Notes: a model not told the origin generated them from the letters alone. Shown: positions 1-8,499, counted from the first letter of the stretch. The stretch is DNA of 51,613 nucleotides from Bacillus rhizoplanae (GCF_917563915.1 NZ_CAKJTI010000025.1:1-51613); one strand, 5' to 3'. Numbers and translations are program-made.

Positions 1-257
1 CCCTTATGTTAAAATATTTTCTGTGTCATAAATATATAATATTTTCAGAAAAAAATAAATATTATATTTAATTTTTCTGATTTCATTCATCATCTGTCAT
101 CATTTCTTCATAAACCTTTCATTTTTTCAACAAATATGGAAGAAGATATCATATGAAAATTTCCTTTCTTATCGAAAACAGATTGTATCTTCCAAAAAGA
201 AACGTTAAAATAATAGTAATAATTTTCAGAATTTTATAAAAGTAGGTGGAATATATA

Positions 258-1145
258 GTGTCTTCTATTATCACTTATGTGTATCGTTGTCTTTTGAGCT
301 TTATAACCATTATTCTTATTAGCCCAATTCCTGCTGCTCTTCTAAACGACAAACAATCCTATTTTGAAGTACTATATACAATGATTAATCATTTTGTACA
401 TTTTCGTTCTATCTCTATTCCGATGACAGATTGGATTCATGAATCATTCTTTTTTTCTTCTTATCAACCACATAACATATCGAAATCATTTGATTCACAT
501 GAAAATTCACTCCCATTGTTCCCACACATATGGAAATTATATTTTTTATCTATGATGCGATTCTTACTTTCACTTATTGTCGGTTTTCTCCTTAGTCTTA
601 GAATTGGTCGATTTTTTATTAAGTTATCTCCTAAAAATAGAAAACGTTTTTCATTTTTACGCTGGATTCCATTTTCATTTGGCACTGTCCTACTACAATG
701 TATCATCTTCACTCTTTTTCTCTTCACAGCATCGTACATATCTTTTCCATACTTTTCTTCTCTTTTAATCATTTGTAGTACGTCCATGATTATTATCATC
801 CAAGCCATCAAAACATGGATTCCTTTCTTATATACAGTACAAAAAACAACACATGCGCATGATTCAGCTTTTTTTAGGAATACACTATTCGCTTCGCTGC
901 TTGCAAGCCATAAATCTATCGTTGGTTCCATATTAATTTCCTTTATATATATGGAGTGCATTTTTCATGTAGATGGGTTATTTCAATTTATTGTACAGTA
1001 TTGTGTTAGTTCACCAATACTTGTTGCAATAGGCCTTTTATTACTGTATATCCCATACATGCTGATCTCTCTCTTACAAATATTATGGAAAAGAAATCGC
1101 CATATTGCGCGTATCCATACACTATCACGCACAACAATAAAGTGA
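258..1145 (+). CDS. Membrane protein resembling an ABC-transporter permease (OppB type)
   Basis: The product has a hydrophobic N-terminus, a soluble stretch near residues 35-95, and about five further membrane helices. The C-terminal half ends in a long hydrophobic pair like that of OppB-type permeases. I see no clear EAA loop, so a transport role is inferred from general shape only. A GTG at 246 is in frame, but AGGTGGA at 244-250 sits seven bases before the GTG at 258, so I choose 258. No partner ATPase or binding protein is next to it. The last codons (ATA AAG TGA) lie in the left end of a bcr1 repeat, so the C-terminus has been reshaped by the insertion. Confidence 0.55.
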   Translation: MSSIITYVYRCLLSFITIILISPIPAALLNDKQSYFEVLYTMINHFVHFRSISIPMTDWIHESFFFSSYQPHNISKSFDSHENSLPLFPHIWKLYFLSMMRFLLSLIVGFLLSLRIGRFFIKLSPKNRKRFSFLRWIPFSFGTVLLQCIIFTLFLFTASYISFPYFSSLLIICSTSMIIIIQAIKTWIPFLYTVQKTTHAHDSAFFRNTLFASLLASHKSIVGSILISFIYMECIFHVDGLFQFIVQYCVSSPILVAIGLLLLYIPYMLISLLQILWKRNRHIARIHTLSRTTIK

Positions 1146-1292
1146 AACTTCCATCAGTGGGGATTTTCTTCATCCCCCACTGATGGTTAGTTGAATCAAT
1201 CGGGTGCATGCCAGCAGTTATCCCCCACCTATCTTCTTCGCTTTCTCTTAACCTTAAGGTGAGAGCTTATTGCCCAAAAGTAGCGGAATAAA
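1137..1292 (+). repeat. bcr1-type repeat, near full length, copy 1
   Basis: The 156-bp unit is bounded by ATAAA at both ends. It contains the first hairpin (CATCAGTGGGG paired with CCCCCACTGATG), the GTTAGTTGAA box and the CCCCCACCTATCTTCTTCGC box. It belongs to a variant with GCATGCCAGCAG in place of the usual ACGGGCAG segment. It overlaps the stop codon of the upstream gene. Confidence 0.85.
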
Positions 1293-1447
1293 GTAAAATT
1301 TTTTATAAGTTGAGAAGTTTTCCAATGATGAAAATCCCCATCAATTATATTCTTACGACCATTTTTTCATAAAATTTCATATTCCTCGCCTCCTTTCTTT
1401 GACTATTCTTTCCTTTTCCATATATTATTAAAGTAAAACTTTTATTC

Positions 1448-1483
1448 GGGAGGTGACATCTTTATTCTAAATTTAGAATAAAG
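1448..1483 (+). promoter_or_regulatory. Shine-Dalgarno followed by a 24-bp perfect palindrome before a TTG start
   Basis: GGGAGGTGA lies at 1448-1456, and the TTG start of the next gene is 34 bases further on, too far for direct use. The bases at 1460-1483 form a perfect palindrome with centre AAATTT that can fold into a 10-bp stem. Folding would leave about ten bases between the Shine-Dalgarno site and TTG, a normal distance. A stop codon in frame at 1479 excludes an earlier start. Confidence 0.6.
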
Positions 1484-1490
1484 AATATCC

Positions 1491-2807
1491 TTGGACATAC
1501 TAAAACTTTTTTTCATCGCTTTACTCATTCTTATTTCCGGCTTTTTCGTAGCATCAGAGTTTGCTGTTGTTAAAGTGCGCAAAAGTCGGATTGACCAACT
1601 TGCCAATGAAGGGAATAGGCAAGCAATCCTAGCAAGAAAAGTTGTTTCCAATTTAGATGTATACCTATCTGCTTGTCAGCTAGGTATTACCATTACTTCA
1701 TTAGGACTCGGTTGGCTTGGTGAACCTACTGTGGAGCACTTATTGGAGCCGCTTTTTGAAAAAATGAATATAACAGGTTCAATGGAACATACATTATCAG
1801 TTATTATCGCTTTTAGCATCATTACATTCTTTCACGTGGTACTAGGTGAACTGGTTCCAAAATCCTTTGCCATTCAAAAAGCTGAACAAATTACTTTAAT
1901 GTTTGCAAGACCTTTAATAATATTCGATAAAGTAATGTATCCTTTTATTTGGTTATTAAATAGTACAGCGCTATTTTTCACGAAACTATTTGGATTACAA
2001 CCAATAAAAGAGAATGAACTTTCTCACTCTGAAGAAGAGCTGCGCCTTATTTTAAGCGAGAGCTATAAGAGCGGGGAAATTAATCAATCTGAATATAAAT
2101 ACGTAAATAACATTTTTGAGTTTGACGATCGAGTTGCAAAAGAGATTATGGTTCCACGTACCGAAATGATCTGTTTATCAACTGAAAATTCATTAGCAGA
2201 AAATATGGAGATTATCGCTACTGAAAAATATACGCGGTATCCCGTTATCGGAAAAGATAAAGATGATGTTGTCGGTATAATTAATACAAAGGAAATCTTT
2301 CATGATCAAACAAAAGGGGTCTGTAAGCCCCTAGAGTCATACATACATCCCGTTTTAACAGTATTCGAAACTGTACCAATTAAAAAAGCTCTCATTCATC
2401 TACAAAAAAATCGTGTCCAGCTGGCAATTATTATGGATGAATATGGTGGAACGGCAGGTCTTCTTACAATGGAAGATATTATTGAAGAAATTATTGGTGA
2501 AATTCAAGATGAATTTGATATAGATGAAACACCAATGATCGAGAAACGGAATCCAACATTAACGTTACTTGACGGAAAAGTACTTATTTCTGATGTAAAC
2601 GATATATTTGGCCTTCATATCGATGATAAAGATTTAGATACAATCGGAGGCTGGTTCTTGTCACAAGCAATTGACGTAAATATTGAGCCAGGCCATATTA
2701 TTCAATATGAAAATTATCAGTTCAAAGCATTAGAATTAGACGGTCATCAAATAAAAAAAATTGCCGTTAGTAAAATAGATAATACACAAAAAGGAGTTAC
2801 ACTGTGA
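1491..2807 (+). CDS. CNNM/HlyC-CorC family membrane transporter
   Basis: The protein has a DUF21 (CNNM) membrane domain in residues 1-190, a CBS-domain pair around 205-330 with the typical MDEYGGTAGLLTMEDI stretch, and a C-terminal CorC_HlyC domain at about 345-430. Its 438 aa is the normal length for Bacillus paralogues such as MpfA/YhdP, which are implicated in magnesium efflux. It therefore probably moves Mg2+ or another divalent cation across the membrane. The start is TTG, preceded by an unusual hairpin between Shine-Dalgarno site and start codon. Its stop overlaps the GTG start of the next gene, so the two are translationally coupled. Confidence 0.88.
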   Translation: MDILKLFFIALLILISGFFVASEFAVVKVRKSRIDQLANEGNRQAILARKVVSNLDVYLSACQLGITITSLGLGWLGEPTVEHLLEPLFEKMNITGSMEHTLSVIIAFSIITFFHVVLGELVPKSFAIQKAEQITLMFARPLIIFDKVMYPFIWLLNSTALFFTKLFGLQPIKENELSHSEEELRLILSESYKSGEINQSEYKYVNNIFEFDDRVAKEIMVPRTEMICLSTENSLAENMEIIATEKYTRYPVIGKDKDDVVGIINTKEIFHDQTKGVCKPLESYIHPVLTVFETVPIKKALIHLQKNRVQLAIIMDEYGGTAGLLTMEDIIEEIIGEIQDEFDIDETPMIEKRNPTLTLLDGKVLISDVNDIFGLHIDDKDLDTIGGWFLSQAIDVNIEPGHIIQYENYQFKALELDGHQIKKIAVSKIDNTQKGVTL

Positions 2808-3286
2808 ATACATTATTAACTATATGTATTATCGCTTGTTTCATTCTATCATTCATTGCGTTTATTTATCCGATTATTCCAGGTATACTCGCTTTATGGG
2901 CTGGTTTTTGTATTTATCAATTTGGCATTAACGACTTAGAATTAACAAAGTCCTTTTGGCTTATTCAAATTGTATTTACAATTATATTTTTCATTGCTGA
3001 TTTTGTTACAAATAGCTATTTCTTAAAAAAGTACGGAAGTACAAAATGGAGCGAACGTATCGGTATGGTTTCTATTATTGTTGGATCGTTCTTTTTCCCG
3101 CCATTCGGGCTAATTATTATCCCATTCCTTTCCGTTTTCGTAACAGAATTAATGCATAAAAAAGCACCACAAGATGCCTTTATGGTTGGGGTTGCAACAG
3201 TTATCGGATTTTTAAGCAGTACAATAGCTAAAGCGATTTTACAAATCATTATGATTATTATATTTGTATGCTATATTATTTTTTAA
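2804..3286 (+). CDS. DUF456 family membrane protein
   Basis: This 160-aa protein has about five hydrophobic segments and glycine-rich turns (PIIPGILALWAG near residue 23, PPFGLIIIPF near 103), as in the DUF456 family. The family has no established biochemical role. The GTG start overlaps the TGA of the CNNM gene, so it is the second gene of a two-gene operon and may assist the cation transporter. Transcription probably ends in the palindrome just downstream. Confidence 0.82.
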   Translation: MNTLLTICIIACFILSFIAFIYPIIPGILALWAGFCIYQFGINDLELTKSFWLIQIVFTIIFFIADFVTNSYFLKKYGSTKWSERIGMVSIIVGSFFFPPFGLIIIPFLSVFVTELMHKKAPQDAFMVGVATVIGFLSSTIAKAILQIIMIIIFVCYIIF

Positions 3287-3290
3287 CCAT

Positions 3291-3343
3291 AAAAAACTAC
3301 ACCTCCAATTGTTAGACTGTGTCTAACAATTGGGGTGCAGTTC
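3291..3343. repeat. 53-bp palindromic repeat, copy 1 (bidirectional terminator)
   Basis: The core AATTGTTAGAC ... GTCTAACAATT forms a long stem with outer arms ACACCTCC and GGGGTGCAG. It lies between convergent genes. A copy with a single difference is at 24364-24416. The arms resemble the terminal repeats of IS3-family (IS150-group) elements placed tip to tip; that resemblance is from memory. Confidence 0.75.
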
Positions 3344-3360
3344 ATGATAAGGATGGCTTT

Positions 3361-3981
3361 TTAATAGGCGATGCCAACTCGTTTTTTATAATGAATATCA
3401 TGATAAAGTAATTGATAAGCAAAATGGGCTGTATCTCCAACTGTGATCTTCATACCACCTAGCGGTAACACATCTTCTTCAGTTCGATAAATAGCTGTTT
3501 CTTCCCCATCTATTAGGTGTGTTGGACAGACAATCGTCCATTGTAATTTACTATTCTCTAAAGCTAAATAAGCCGCTACATGGTCTTCCGCTGCTGCCGT
3601 TGTCTTTCGACGTGATTCACTTGATTGAAAGCGATATAATTGCGGATTCACACGTGCCTGCAAAATCCCCGCCGTTCCAATTGTTATAATTCTTATAATC
3701 CCTTCCTCGTTCATAGCGTGTATAATATTTGGTAAACTTTTTGATAACGTGCCGTTTCCATCGGTACCAAGTGCACTAATTACAACATCTGCTCCCTTTA
3801 CACACTCTCTCACATCTTCTTCATTCCATACATTTCCTTCTATTACACGAAAATTCTCATGTTGTACTTTTAGCTTTTCCTTATTTCTCACAAGCGCTGT
3901 CACTTTATGATTATCCTGTAATGCAAATTTCAAAATTTTGACTCCAATTCGACCTGTTGCCCCAAACAAACATATATTCAT
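3361..3981 (-). CDS. NAD(P)-binding oxidoreductase, YwnB/NmrA-like
   Basis: The N-terminus MNICLFGATGRIG carries the GxxGxxG dinucleotide-binding motif of an atypical short-chain dehydrogenase. A second-strand ALVRN and the GADVVISALG stretch near residue 65 fit the NmrA/YwnB group. At 206 aa it is full length. The substrate is unknown; relatives are NAD(P)H-binding reductases or redox sensors. It is transcribed alone, away from the lipoprotein gene upstream, and shares a terminator palindrome with the convergent DUF456 gene. Confidence 0.82.
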   Translation of the reverse strand: MNICLFGATGRIGVKILKFALQDNHKVTALVRNKEKLKVQHENFRVIEGNVWNEEDVRECVKGADVVISALGTDGNGTLSKSLPNIIHAMNEEGIIRIITIGTAGILQARVNPQLYRFQSSESRRKTTAAAEDHVAAYLALENSKLQWTIVCPTHLIDGEETAIYRTEEDVLPLGGMKITVGDTAHFAYQLLYHDIHYKKRVGIAY

Positions 3982-4036
3982 ACTAACTCACATCCTTTCA
4001 CTCCCCTCTATTGTTTCTGAAAAAGCAAAAATACAC

Positions 4037-4070
4037 AACAAAAAAGCTTTCTCATTTATCGAGAAAGCTT
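4037..4070 (-). terminator. Rho-independent terminator of the lipoprotein gene
   Basis: AAGCTTTCTC and GAGAAAGCTT form a 10-bp stem followed on the minus strand by a run of seven T. Confidence 0.8.
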
Positions 4071-4087
4071 CTATCATCATATAACAC

Positions 4088-4294
4088 TTATTTCTTTTCG
4101 CTAGAGCTAGAGGAACTATCTTTTGAATCTTTCGAATCGTTATCTTTTACTTCTCCACTCGTTTCTTTATCCTTGCTCGTATCTTCTTGTTGCGTCGTCT
4201 CTTCATCTTTCTTTTCCTCACCTTTACTACAACCTACCATAAATAAAGAGCTAGCAAGTGCAACAGCAGTTAACGATTTAACCCATTTATTCAT
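4088..4294 (-). CDS. Small Ser/Lys/Glu-rich lipoprotein
   Basis: The 68-aa precursor starts MNKWVKSLTAVALASS and has a lipobox ending at Cys22, so the mature product is a membrane-anchored peptide of about 47 residues. The mature part is low complexity and highly charged (Glu, Asp, Lys) and ends in six serines before EKK. The start at 4294 is chosen because GGGGGAT lies just upstream; an earlier in-frame ATG lacks a ribosome site. I recognise no functional domain. Confidence 0.75.
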   Translation of the reverse strand: MNKWVKSLTAVALASSLFMVGCSKGEEKKDEETTQQEDTSKDKETSGEVKDNDSKDSKDSSSSSSEKK

Positions 4295-4468
4295 TTGCTT
4301 ATCCCCCTTTTGATAGAATATGTACATTCTCATATTACTTCTCTTTTTTAAAGGAAATATTAGGAATTAGTAAAGAGTTGGTAAATGATTGTAAATTTTC
4401 CGAAAACAAATAGGCTGATTATTTTAATCTCCTTCTCATCTTTTTAGTAGATAGCGATATGGTAAAAG

Positions 4469-4512
4469 GATTATGAAGAAATCTTCCATTAATAGAAGAT
4501 TTCTTCATAATC
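4469..4512. repeat. Long perfect hairpin of unknown role
   Basis: Two 18-base arms, GATTATGAAGAAATCTTC and its exact complement, surround an 8-base loop. TTTTTTAGTA follows on the plus strand, and a similar TTTTTAGTA lies on the other side. The neighbouring minus-strand gene already has its own terminator at 4576-4603. The rest of the 4295-4575 gap shows no gene. Confidence 0.6.
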
Positions 4513-4575
4513 AACTTTTTTAGTAATTTGGATGTCAGATTTTTACTATCAGTTACATATAGATGAAAAAACAAC

Positions 4576-4603
4576 AAAAAGACAGCGGTATCACTGTCTT
4601 TTT
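4576..4603 (-). terminator. Terminator of the CotF-like gene
   Basis: AAAAAGACAG and CTGTCTTTTT pair around an 8-base loop directly at the stop codon, with T-runs on both strands. Confidence 0.8.
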
Positions 4604-5061
4604 CACCCATACTTCTCTTCATCCATCATTGTTTGTATGCTAAACTCTTTTTTCATAACATATTGCCATACACTATACGCATTTCGATTCATTTTCAAAA
4701 AACAACTTTCTAAAAAAGAACGAAATTCTGGATTCGCTACTTGGATTGCTACTTGCGCATATCCAAGCGCCAATCGTTTCAAATGTGAAATATAAGAAAA
4801 AGCAATTTCTATATCGCCTTTTTGCCCAGTATAGTTAGTATGAACTGTTTCAATTGATGATGAAACTGGATATTTACAATTGACATGCTGTACATTTTCA
4901 CCTTCTTGAAAGTTAATCTGTTCGTTGTATGCTTGTAATAAGTATGGTAAATGTTGCTGTAACAATTCTTTTAATTCATTATCACGTACTTCTCTCATAT
5001 ATTCACCAATTACACATATCACTTCATAGCTATAACTCATGAGTTCTTCAATATAATCCAT
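4603..5061 (-). CDS. CotF-like spore coat protein
   Basis: This 152-aa protein is alpha-helical and soluble. Its C-terminal half (AIQVANPEFRSFLESCF ... AYSVWQYVMKKEF) has the pattern of the coat protein F family, where a helix with N-P-x-x-R is followed by a bundle ending in xYxVWQYM. Such proteins are deposited in the coat late in sporulation. It lies upstream of the small lipoprotein gene and 32 bp downstream of the cardiolipin synthase gene, on the same strand. The family call rests on motif pattern, so a divergent relative is possible. Confidence 0.7.
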   Translation of the reverse strand: MDYIEELMSYSYEVICVIGEYMREVRDNELKELLQQHLPYLLQAYNEQINFQEGENVQHVNCKYPVSSSIETVHTNYTGQKGDIEIAFSYISHLKRLALGYAQVAIQVANPEFRSFLESCFLKMNRNAYSVWQYVMKKEFSIQTMMDEEKYG

Positions 5062-5093
5062 CCAATATTTCCTCCTCTCTACTGATATGTATG

Positions 5094-6278
5094 CTATAAA
5101 TAGAATGACAGAACCTTCGACACTCTCGCCAGAAACTTATCCCACATACTCATTTTTTCAAAGTCTTTCTCCGAAAATTTCTTTGCTTGCTGGAAATCCG
5201 TTTGCAAACGACGTTGTATTTCACCAATAATTTTTCCTTCATAAATAAAACAATTTGATTCTGCATTTATATAAAAACTGCGATTATCAAAATTCGCGGT
5301 TCCGACGTCTGCAAACTTATCATCAATAAGAGTCACTTTCCCATGAAAGAAACCGTCTCGATATTGATATATTTCTGCTCCAGAACGCAGTAACTTTTCC
5401 AAATAAGGATAAGCTGCCTGCTTTAATAGCAAAGCATCACTTTTGAAAGGGACAAGAATTTGTAATCGTACTCCCCTCTGCAATGCATTTTGTAACCCCG
5501 TCATCATTTCTTTACTGGGCACAAAGTACGGAGTGGCAATCACAATTGATGTTTTCGCACTTTGTATCATCTCTTTATAGTGTGCCCATAAACCTTTTCC
5601 ATCTGTAAATACATATCGATACTTGCTATTCCCTTGTATAGGCGTTATCTCATGTGAGGATAACTCTTTCCCAGTGTCCAATTCCCAGTCTTTTGCAAAC
5701 TGTCTTTTCATATCCTGTGCACCTGAACCAGTAATACGAACATGGTAATCACGCCATTTTCCAAAACGGGGATCCTCCCCAAGGTATTCATGCCCTATAT
5801 TAAATCCCCCTACATATGATATATTCCCATCTATTACCACAATGCGGCGATGATTGCGATTATGAAGTGTATAAAAAAAATTTTTAAAACGAGGCTTTTT
5901 ACTAAACGTAAACTGCACACCACTATTTTCTAATTCTTGTATCGTTTTCTTCTTTATTTTATATCCTCCAACGCGATCCACAGACAATCTCACATCAACA
6001 CCTGAAGCTGCTTTTTGCTTTAATAATTGTAAAAATTTATTGCTTATCTTATCTTTACCTACAATATAAAAATGAAGATAAATATACTGCTTCGCCTGAT
6101 CAATATCAGCAAAAAGATCTCGATATAAATCATTTCCATCTACATAAAGCTTAAAATCACCATAACGAATCTGTGATATTGGATTTTCTTTTACTCTGTT
6201 TCTGCCTACTTTTACATCTACATGCATCCATATCATCATAATTCCTATACAAAAAAGGAGGAACAGAAGTTTTCTCAT
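5094..6278 (-). CDS. cls: Cardiolipin synthase (phospholipase D family)
   Basis: This 394-aa protein has one N-terminal membrane helix (residues 3-20) and two phospholipase D repeats. The second HxKxxxxD motif is canonical (H312, K314, D319). The first reads H143-R-R145-IVVI-D150, so the usual lysine is arginine. The flanking GGFNIG and TANFDNRS motifs are typical. The length matches the single-helix YwjE/ClsB type. The family condenses two phosphatidylglycerols to cardiolipin and glycerol in the membrane. Whether the K-to-R change reduces activity is not known. Confidence 0.85.
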   Translation of the reverse strand: MRKLLFLLFCIGIMMIWMHVDVKVGRNRVKENPISQIRYGDFKLYVDGNDLYRDLFADIDQAKQYIYLHFYIVGKDKISNKFLQLLKQKAASGVDVRLSVDRVGGYKIKKKTIQELENSGVQFTFSKKPRFKNFFYTLHNRNHRRIVVIDGNISYVGGFNIGHEYLGEDPRFGKWRDYHVRITGSGAQDMKRQFAKDWELDTGKELSSHEITPIQGNSKYRYVFTDGKGLWAHYKEMIQSAKTSIVIATPYFVPSKEMMTGLQNALQRGVRLQILVPFKSDALLLKQAAYPYLEKLLRSGAEIYQYRDGFFHGKVTLIDDKFADVGTANFDNRSFYINAESNCFIYEGKIIGEIQRRLQTDFQQAKKFSEKDFEKMSMWDKFLARVSKVLSFYL

Positions 6279-6394
6279 CGAGAATCCTTTCCTTTCAAAT
6301 TATCATTTTTATATGTTTCCCCCTTACTATATCCCTATACAACAAAAAACATCATTTGCATGACATATATCCCTGTCAAATCATTACGAAAGTG

Positions 6395-6403
6395 CATATT
6401 GTA
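6395..6403 (+). promoter_or_regulatory. Possible sigma-K -10 element upstream of the YjcZ peptide
   Basis: CATATTGTA matches the CATANNNTA consensus and lies about 35 bases before the start codon of the small gene. I see no good AC at the -35 distance, so support is partial. Confidence 0.3.
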
Positions 6404-6436
6404 TTATGTAACTTATAACAAAAGGAGGAAAAAACA

Positions 6437-6523
6437 ATGGGCTTTGGACATCACGGCGGGTTTGCGTTAGTTGTTGTATTATTTATCCTCTTAATTATTG
6501 TTGGTGCTGCTTGCTTTTGCTAA
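6437..6523 (+). CDS. YjcZ-family small membrane peptide
   Basis: This 28-aa peptide begins MGFGHHGGFALVVVLF and ends in a single hydrophobic helix plus GAACFC, the standard YjcZ/YrhG-type layout. AAAGGAGGA lies eight bases before the ATG and a strong terminator follows the stop. The family is expressed during sporulation in bacilli and its role is unknown. A longer relative occurs at 43572-43721. Confidence 0.85.
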   Translation: MGFGHHGGFALVVVLFILLIIVGAACFC

Positions 6524-6569
6524 TTAGCTACCCACTTAATACAACTTTTATGTAGACAAAAAAACTATG

Positions 6570-6602
6570 AAAAAGAACATCTAGTGATTAGATGTTCTTT
6601 TT
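6570..6602 (+). terminator. Terminator of the YjcZ peptide gene
   Basis: AAAAAGAACATCTA pairs with TAGATGTTCTTTTT around GTGAT. Confidence 0.85.
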
Positions 6603-6605
6603 CTG

Positions 6606-6709
6606 TTTATTCCACATTAACGGGCAGTAAGATCCCTATCTCAAGATTGAAAGAAGCGAGGAAGATAGGTGAGGGATAACTGCTGGCATGTGCCCGATTA
6701 GTTCAACTA
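6606..6709 (-). repeat. Partial bcr1-type repeat in reverse orientation, copy 2
   Basis: TTTAT, ACGGGCAGTAAG, CTCAAGATT, GAAGATAGGTG and GTTCAACT follow in the reverse order of a plus-oriented copy. The terminal CACTGATGG hairpin is missing. It is the only clear single reverse copy here. Confidence 0.75.
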
Positions 6710-6717
6710 TAAAAAAG

Positions 6718-6742
6718 AAGCCGATTTTATGAATCGGCTCCT
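6718..6742 (-). terminator. Terminator of the YcgR/YcgQ operon
   Basis: AAGCCGATT and AATCGGCT pair around the stop codon, followed by a T-run on the minus strand. Confidence 0.7.
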
Positions 6743-7599
6743 CGGTATACATATTGGTCTTTTGGAGGTTCTACTGTGTGCCAATTTGTAACTTCTAATA
6801 CAGGTATATTTGCGTGAAACGGTTGATAAAACTCTGTTGAAATTGTTCCTTCAACTTCAATCCAATCATCATTCTTCCACTGAGCATCTTCTGGTTTCTT
6901 GACCAGCATCCCATACACACCTGAATCAGCAACACAGTGAATAATTCCAAAGCGGAATACAAAATACTGTTCTTTTTTAGAAGAATCATCACGGAATACA
7001 AACCCCTTAAAAGAAAGGGTTTTACCCGTGAATTCGCCAGGATAATTATATATTATTTCCATCCCTTTCAAAAAGTTTGTATCGTTTAAAACAATTTTAT
7101 CTTTTGTTACGAATTCCTTCTTTTCTTTTTCCATGAGTTCCCGATAACCTTCTTGTGCATAGTAAATGCTCGTATCAGGTTTTAAAAACTGTCGATTCAT
7201 AAATGGGTCTTTATTTTCTGGCTCCGCAACGGGGAAATGAAACCCTTTTGCTTTTACGATATCAGAATCTAATGTTGCAATCGGGAAAAAGAGCCCCGTA
7301 ATAATCGGAAAACAAAATATTGTATACGTAAGAAGACGTTTCCACCATGTATTTTCATCTTTTGAATGATCATGACCACAATGACTTTCATTGCAACCAC
7401 ATTCATGGTCATGGTCATGTTTACCATGCTCTTTTTGAAATACGATAATCATTTGAATTACAGTTAAAAAACCTAAAATAATCGCTGCTGTTGTTGATAA
7501 ATATGAATATTTCATATTTATATATTTTGTGATATTACCAGAAATATGAAGTTGTGCCAATAAAATTGTAAATCCAAGTAAAATATAAGCTCGAAACAT
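6727..7599 (-). CDS. TIGR03943-type permease subunit (YcgQ-like)
   Basis: The 290-aa product has two N-terminal helices, then a His/Cys-rich loop (residues 57-79, eight His and three Cys), a third helix near 90-107, and an extracytoplasmic domain ending in an OB-like fold (WIEVEGTIS). This is the layout of the TIGR03943 family, which is found paired with DUF318 permeases. The loop suggests binding of zinc or another soft metal. The start lies three bases after the stop of the upstream permease gene, so the two form an operon. Confidence 0.82.
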   Translation of the reverse strand: MFRAYILLGFTILLAQLHISGNITKYINMKYSYLSTTAAIILGFLTVIQMIIVFQKEHGKHDHDHECGCNESHCGHDHSKDENTWWKRLLTYTIFCFPIITGLFFPIATLDSDIVKAKGFHFPVAEPENKDPFMNRQFLKPDTSIYYAQEGYRELMEKEKKEFVTKDKIVLNDTNFLKGMEIIYNYPGEFTGKTLSFKGFVFRDDSSKKEQYFVFRFGIIHCVADSGVYGMLVKKPEDAQWKNDDWIEVEGTISTEFYQPFHANIPVLEVTNWHTVEPPKDQYVYRGADS

Positions 7600-7602
7600 T
7601 GA

Positions 7603-8499
7603 TTACCCCCCCATCGCATAAATGAGTAGTGAGCTTGCGTAAACAACAACTGTAATTAAAACAATCAAAACAATAACAAAACGTGTTTTAAAAGTTGCAA
7701 ACATCATAATCATATTTTTAATATCTACCATCGGTCCGTATACAAGAAAGGCGACTAGAGCTGGTGTTGCAAATGTACTTTGGAATGAAGATGCAATAAA
7801 CGCATCCGCTTCTGAACATAAGGATAAAATAAAAGCAAGCCCCATCATAACAGCAGATGAAGAAAACGGTCCTTGTCCAATCGCAAGCAGTGTAGAAGTC
7901 TTTACAAAAGTTTGTACGCTTGCCGCAATAAGCGCACCGATAATTAAAAATTTTCCCATTGAGAAAAACTCTTCAACAGCATGTGTACATACGTCCCAAA
8001 ATTTTTGACGAAATGGCCGATTATGATCCACCACTGGAAAATTAGTATTCCGTAGTTGATGACCTTTAAACGTAAACGATAATATAAGACTGACAATAAC
8101 AGCTACAACAATAGCTACAATAGCACGATACCAAACCATATGCATACTGCTACCGAATGCTACATATGTCGCAAATAAAACGATAGGATTAATAATCGGT
8201 CCAGTCAGCATGAAGGCAATGCCAGCATAAGGTGGTACTCCCTTTCCGATAAGGCGTCGAACGATTGGAACAATTCCACATTCACAACCCGGAAACAGCA
8301 TCCCTAGAAAAACAGCTAATAATATAGACAGAAAACGATTCTTCGGCATCCATTTTGCTATCATATCTTCTGTCACAAACATTTGAATGAATCCTGAAAT
8401 GAATACACCAATTAATACAAACGGCAGTGCTTCAATTAAAATTGAAATAAAAATCGTATTCATTTGCAGGAACGCTTTTGGTAAATGAAACATTTCCAT
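7603..8499 (-). CDS. DUF318-type permease (YcgR-like)
   Basis: The 298-aa membrane protein has about eight helices. It carries FPGCECGIVP near residue 75, matching the P-x-C-x-CG-x-x-P signature of the ArsP/DUF318 permeases, and TGPIINPIV near 100. An upstream in-frame ATG at 8553 exists, but GGAGG lies nine bases before the ATG at 8499, so I choose the shorter form. It is the first gene of a two-gene operon with the YcgQ-like subunit. The substrate is unknown; some relatives export organoarsenicals. Confidence 0.82.
   Translation of the reverse strand: MEMFHLPKAFLQMNTIFISILIEALPFVLIGVFISGFIQMFVTEDMIAKWMPKNRFLSILLAVFLGMLFPGCECGIVPIVRRLIGKGVPPYAGIAFMLTGPIINPIVLFATYVAFGSSMHMVWYRAIVAIVVAVIVSLILSFTFKGHQLRNTNFPVVDHNRPFRQKFWDVCTHAVEEFFSMGKFLIIGALIAASVQTFVKTSTLLAIGQGPFSSSAVMMGLAFILSLCSEADAFIASSFQSTFATPALVAFLVYGPMVDIKNMIMMFATFKTRFVIVLIVLITVVVYASSLLIYAMGG

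Noticed and set aside
464-961. 165-codon minus-strand frame inside the permease-like gene
   Set aside because: It has no ribosome site and an irregular composition. The plus frame has clear membrane helices and AGGTGGA at its start.
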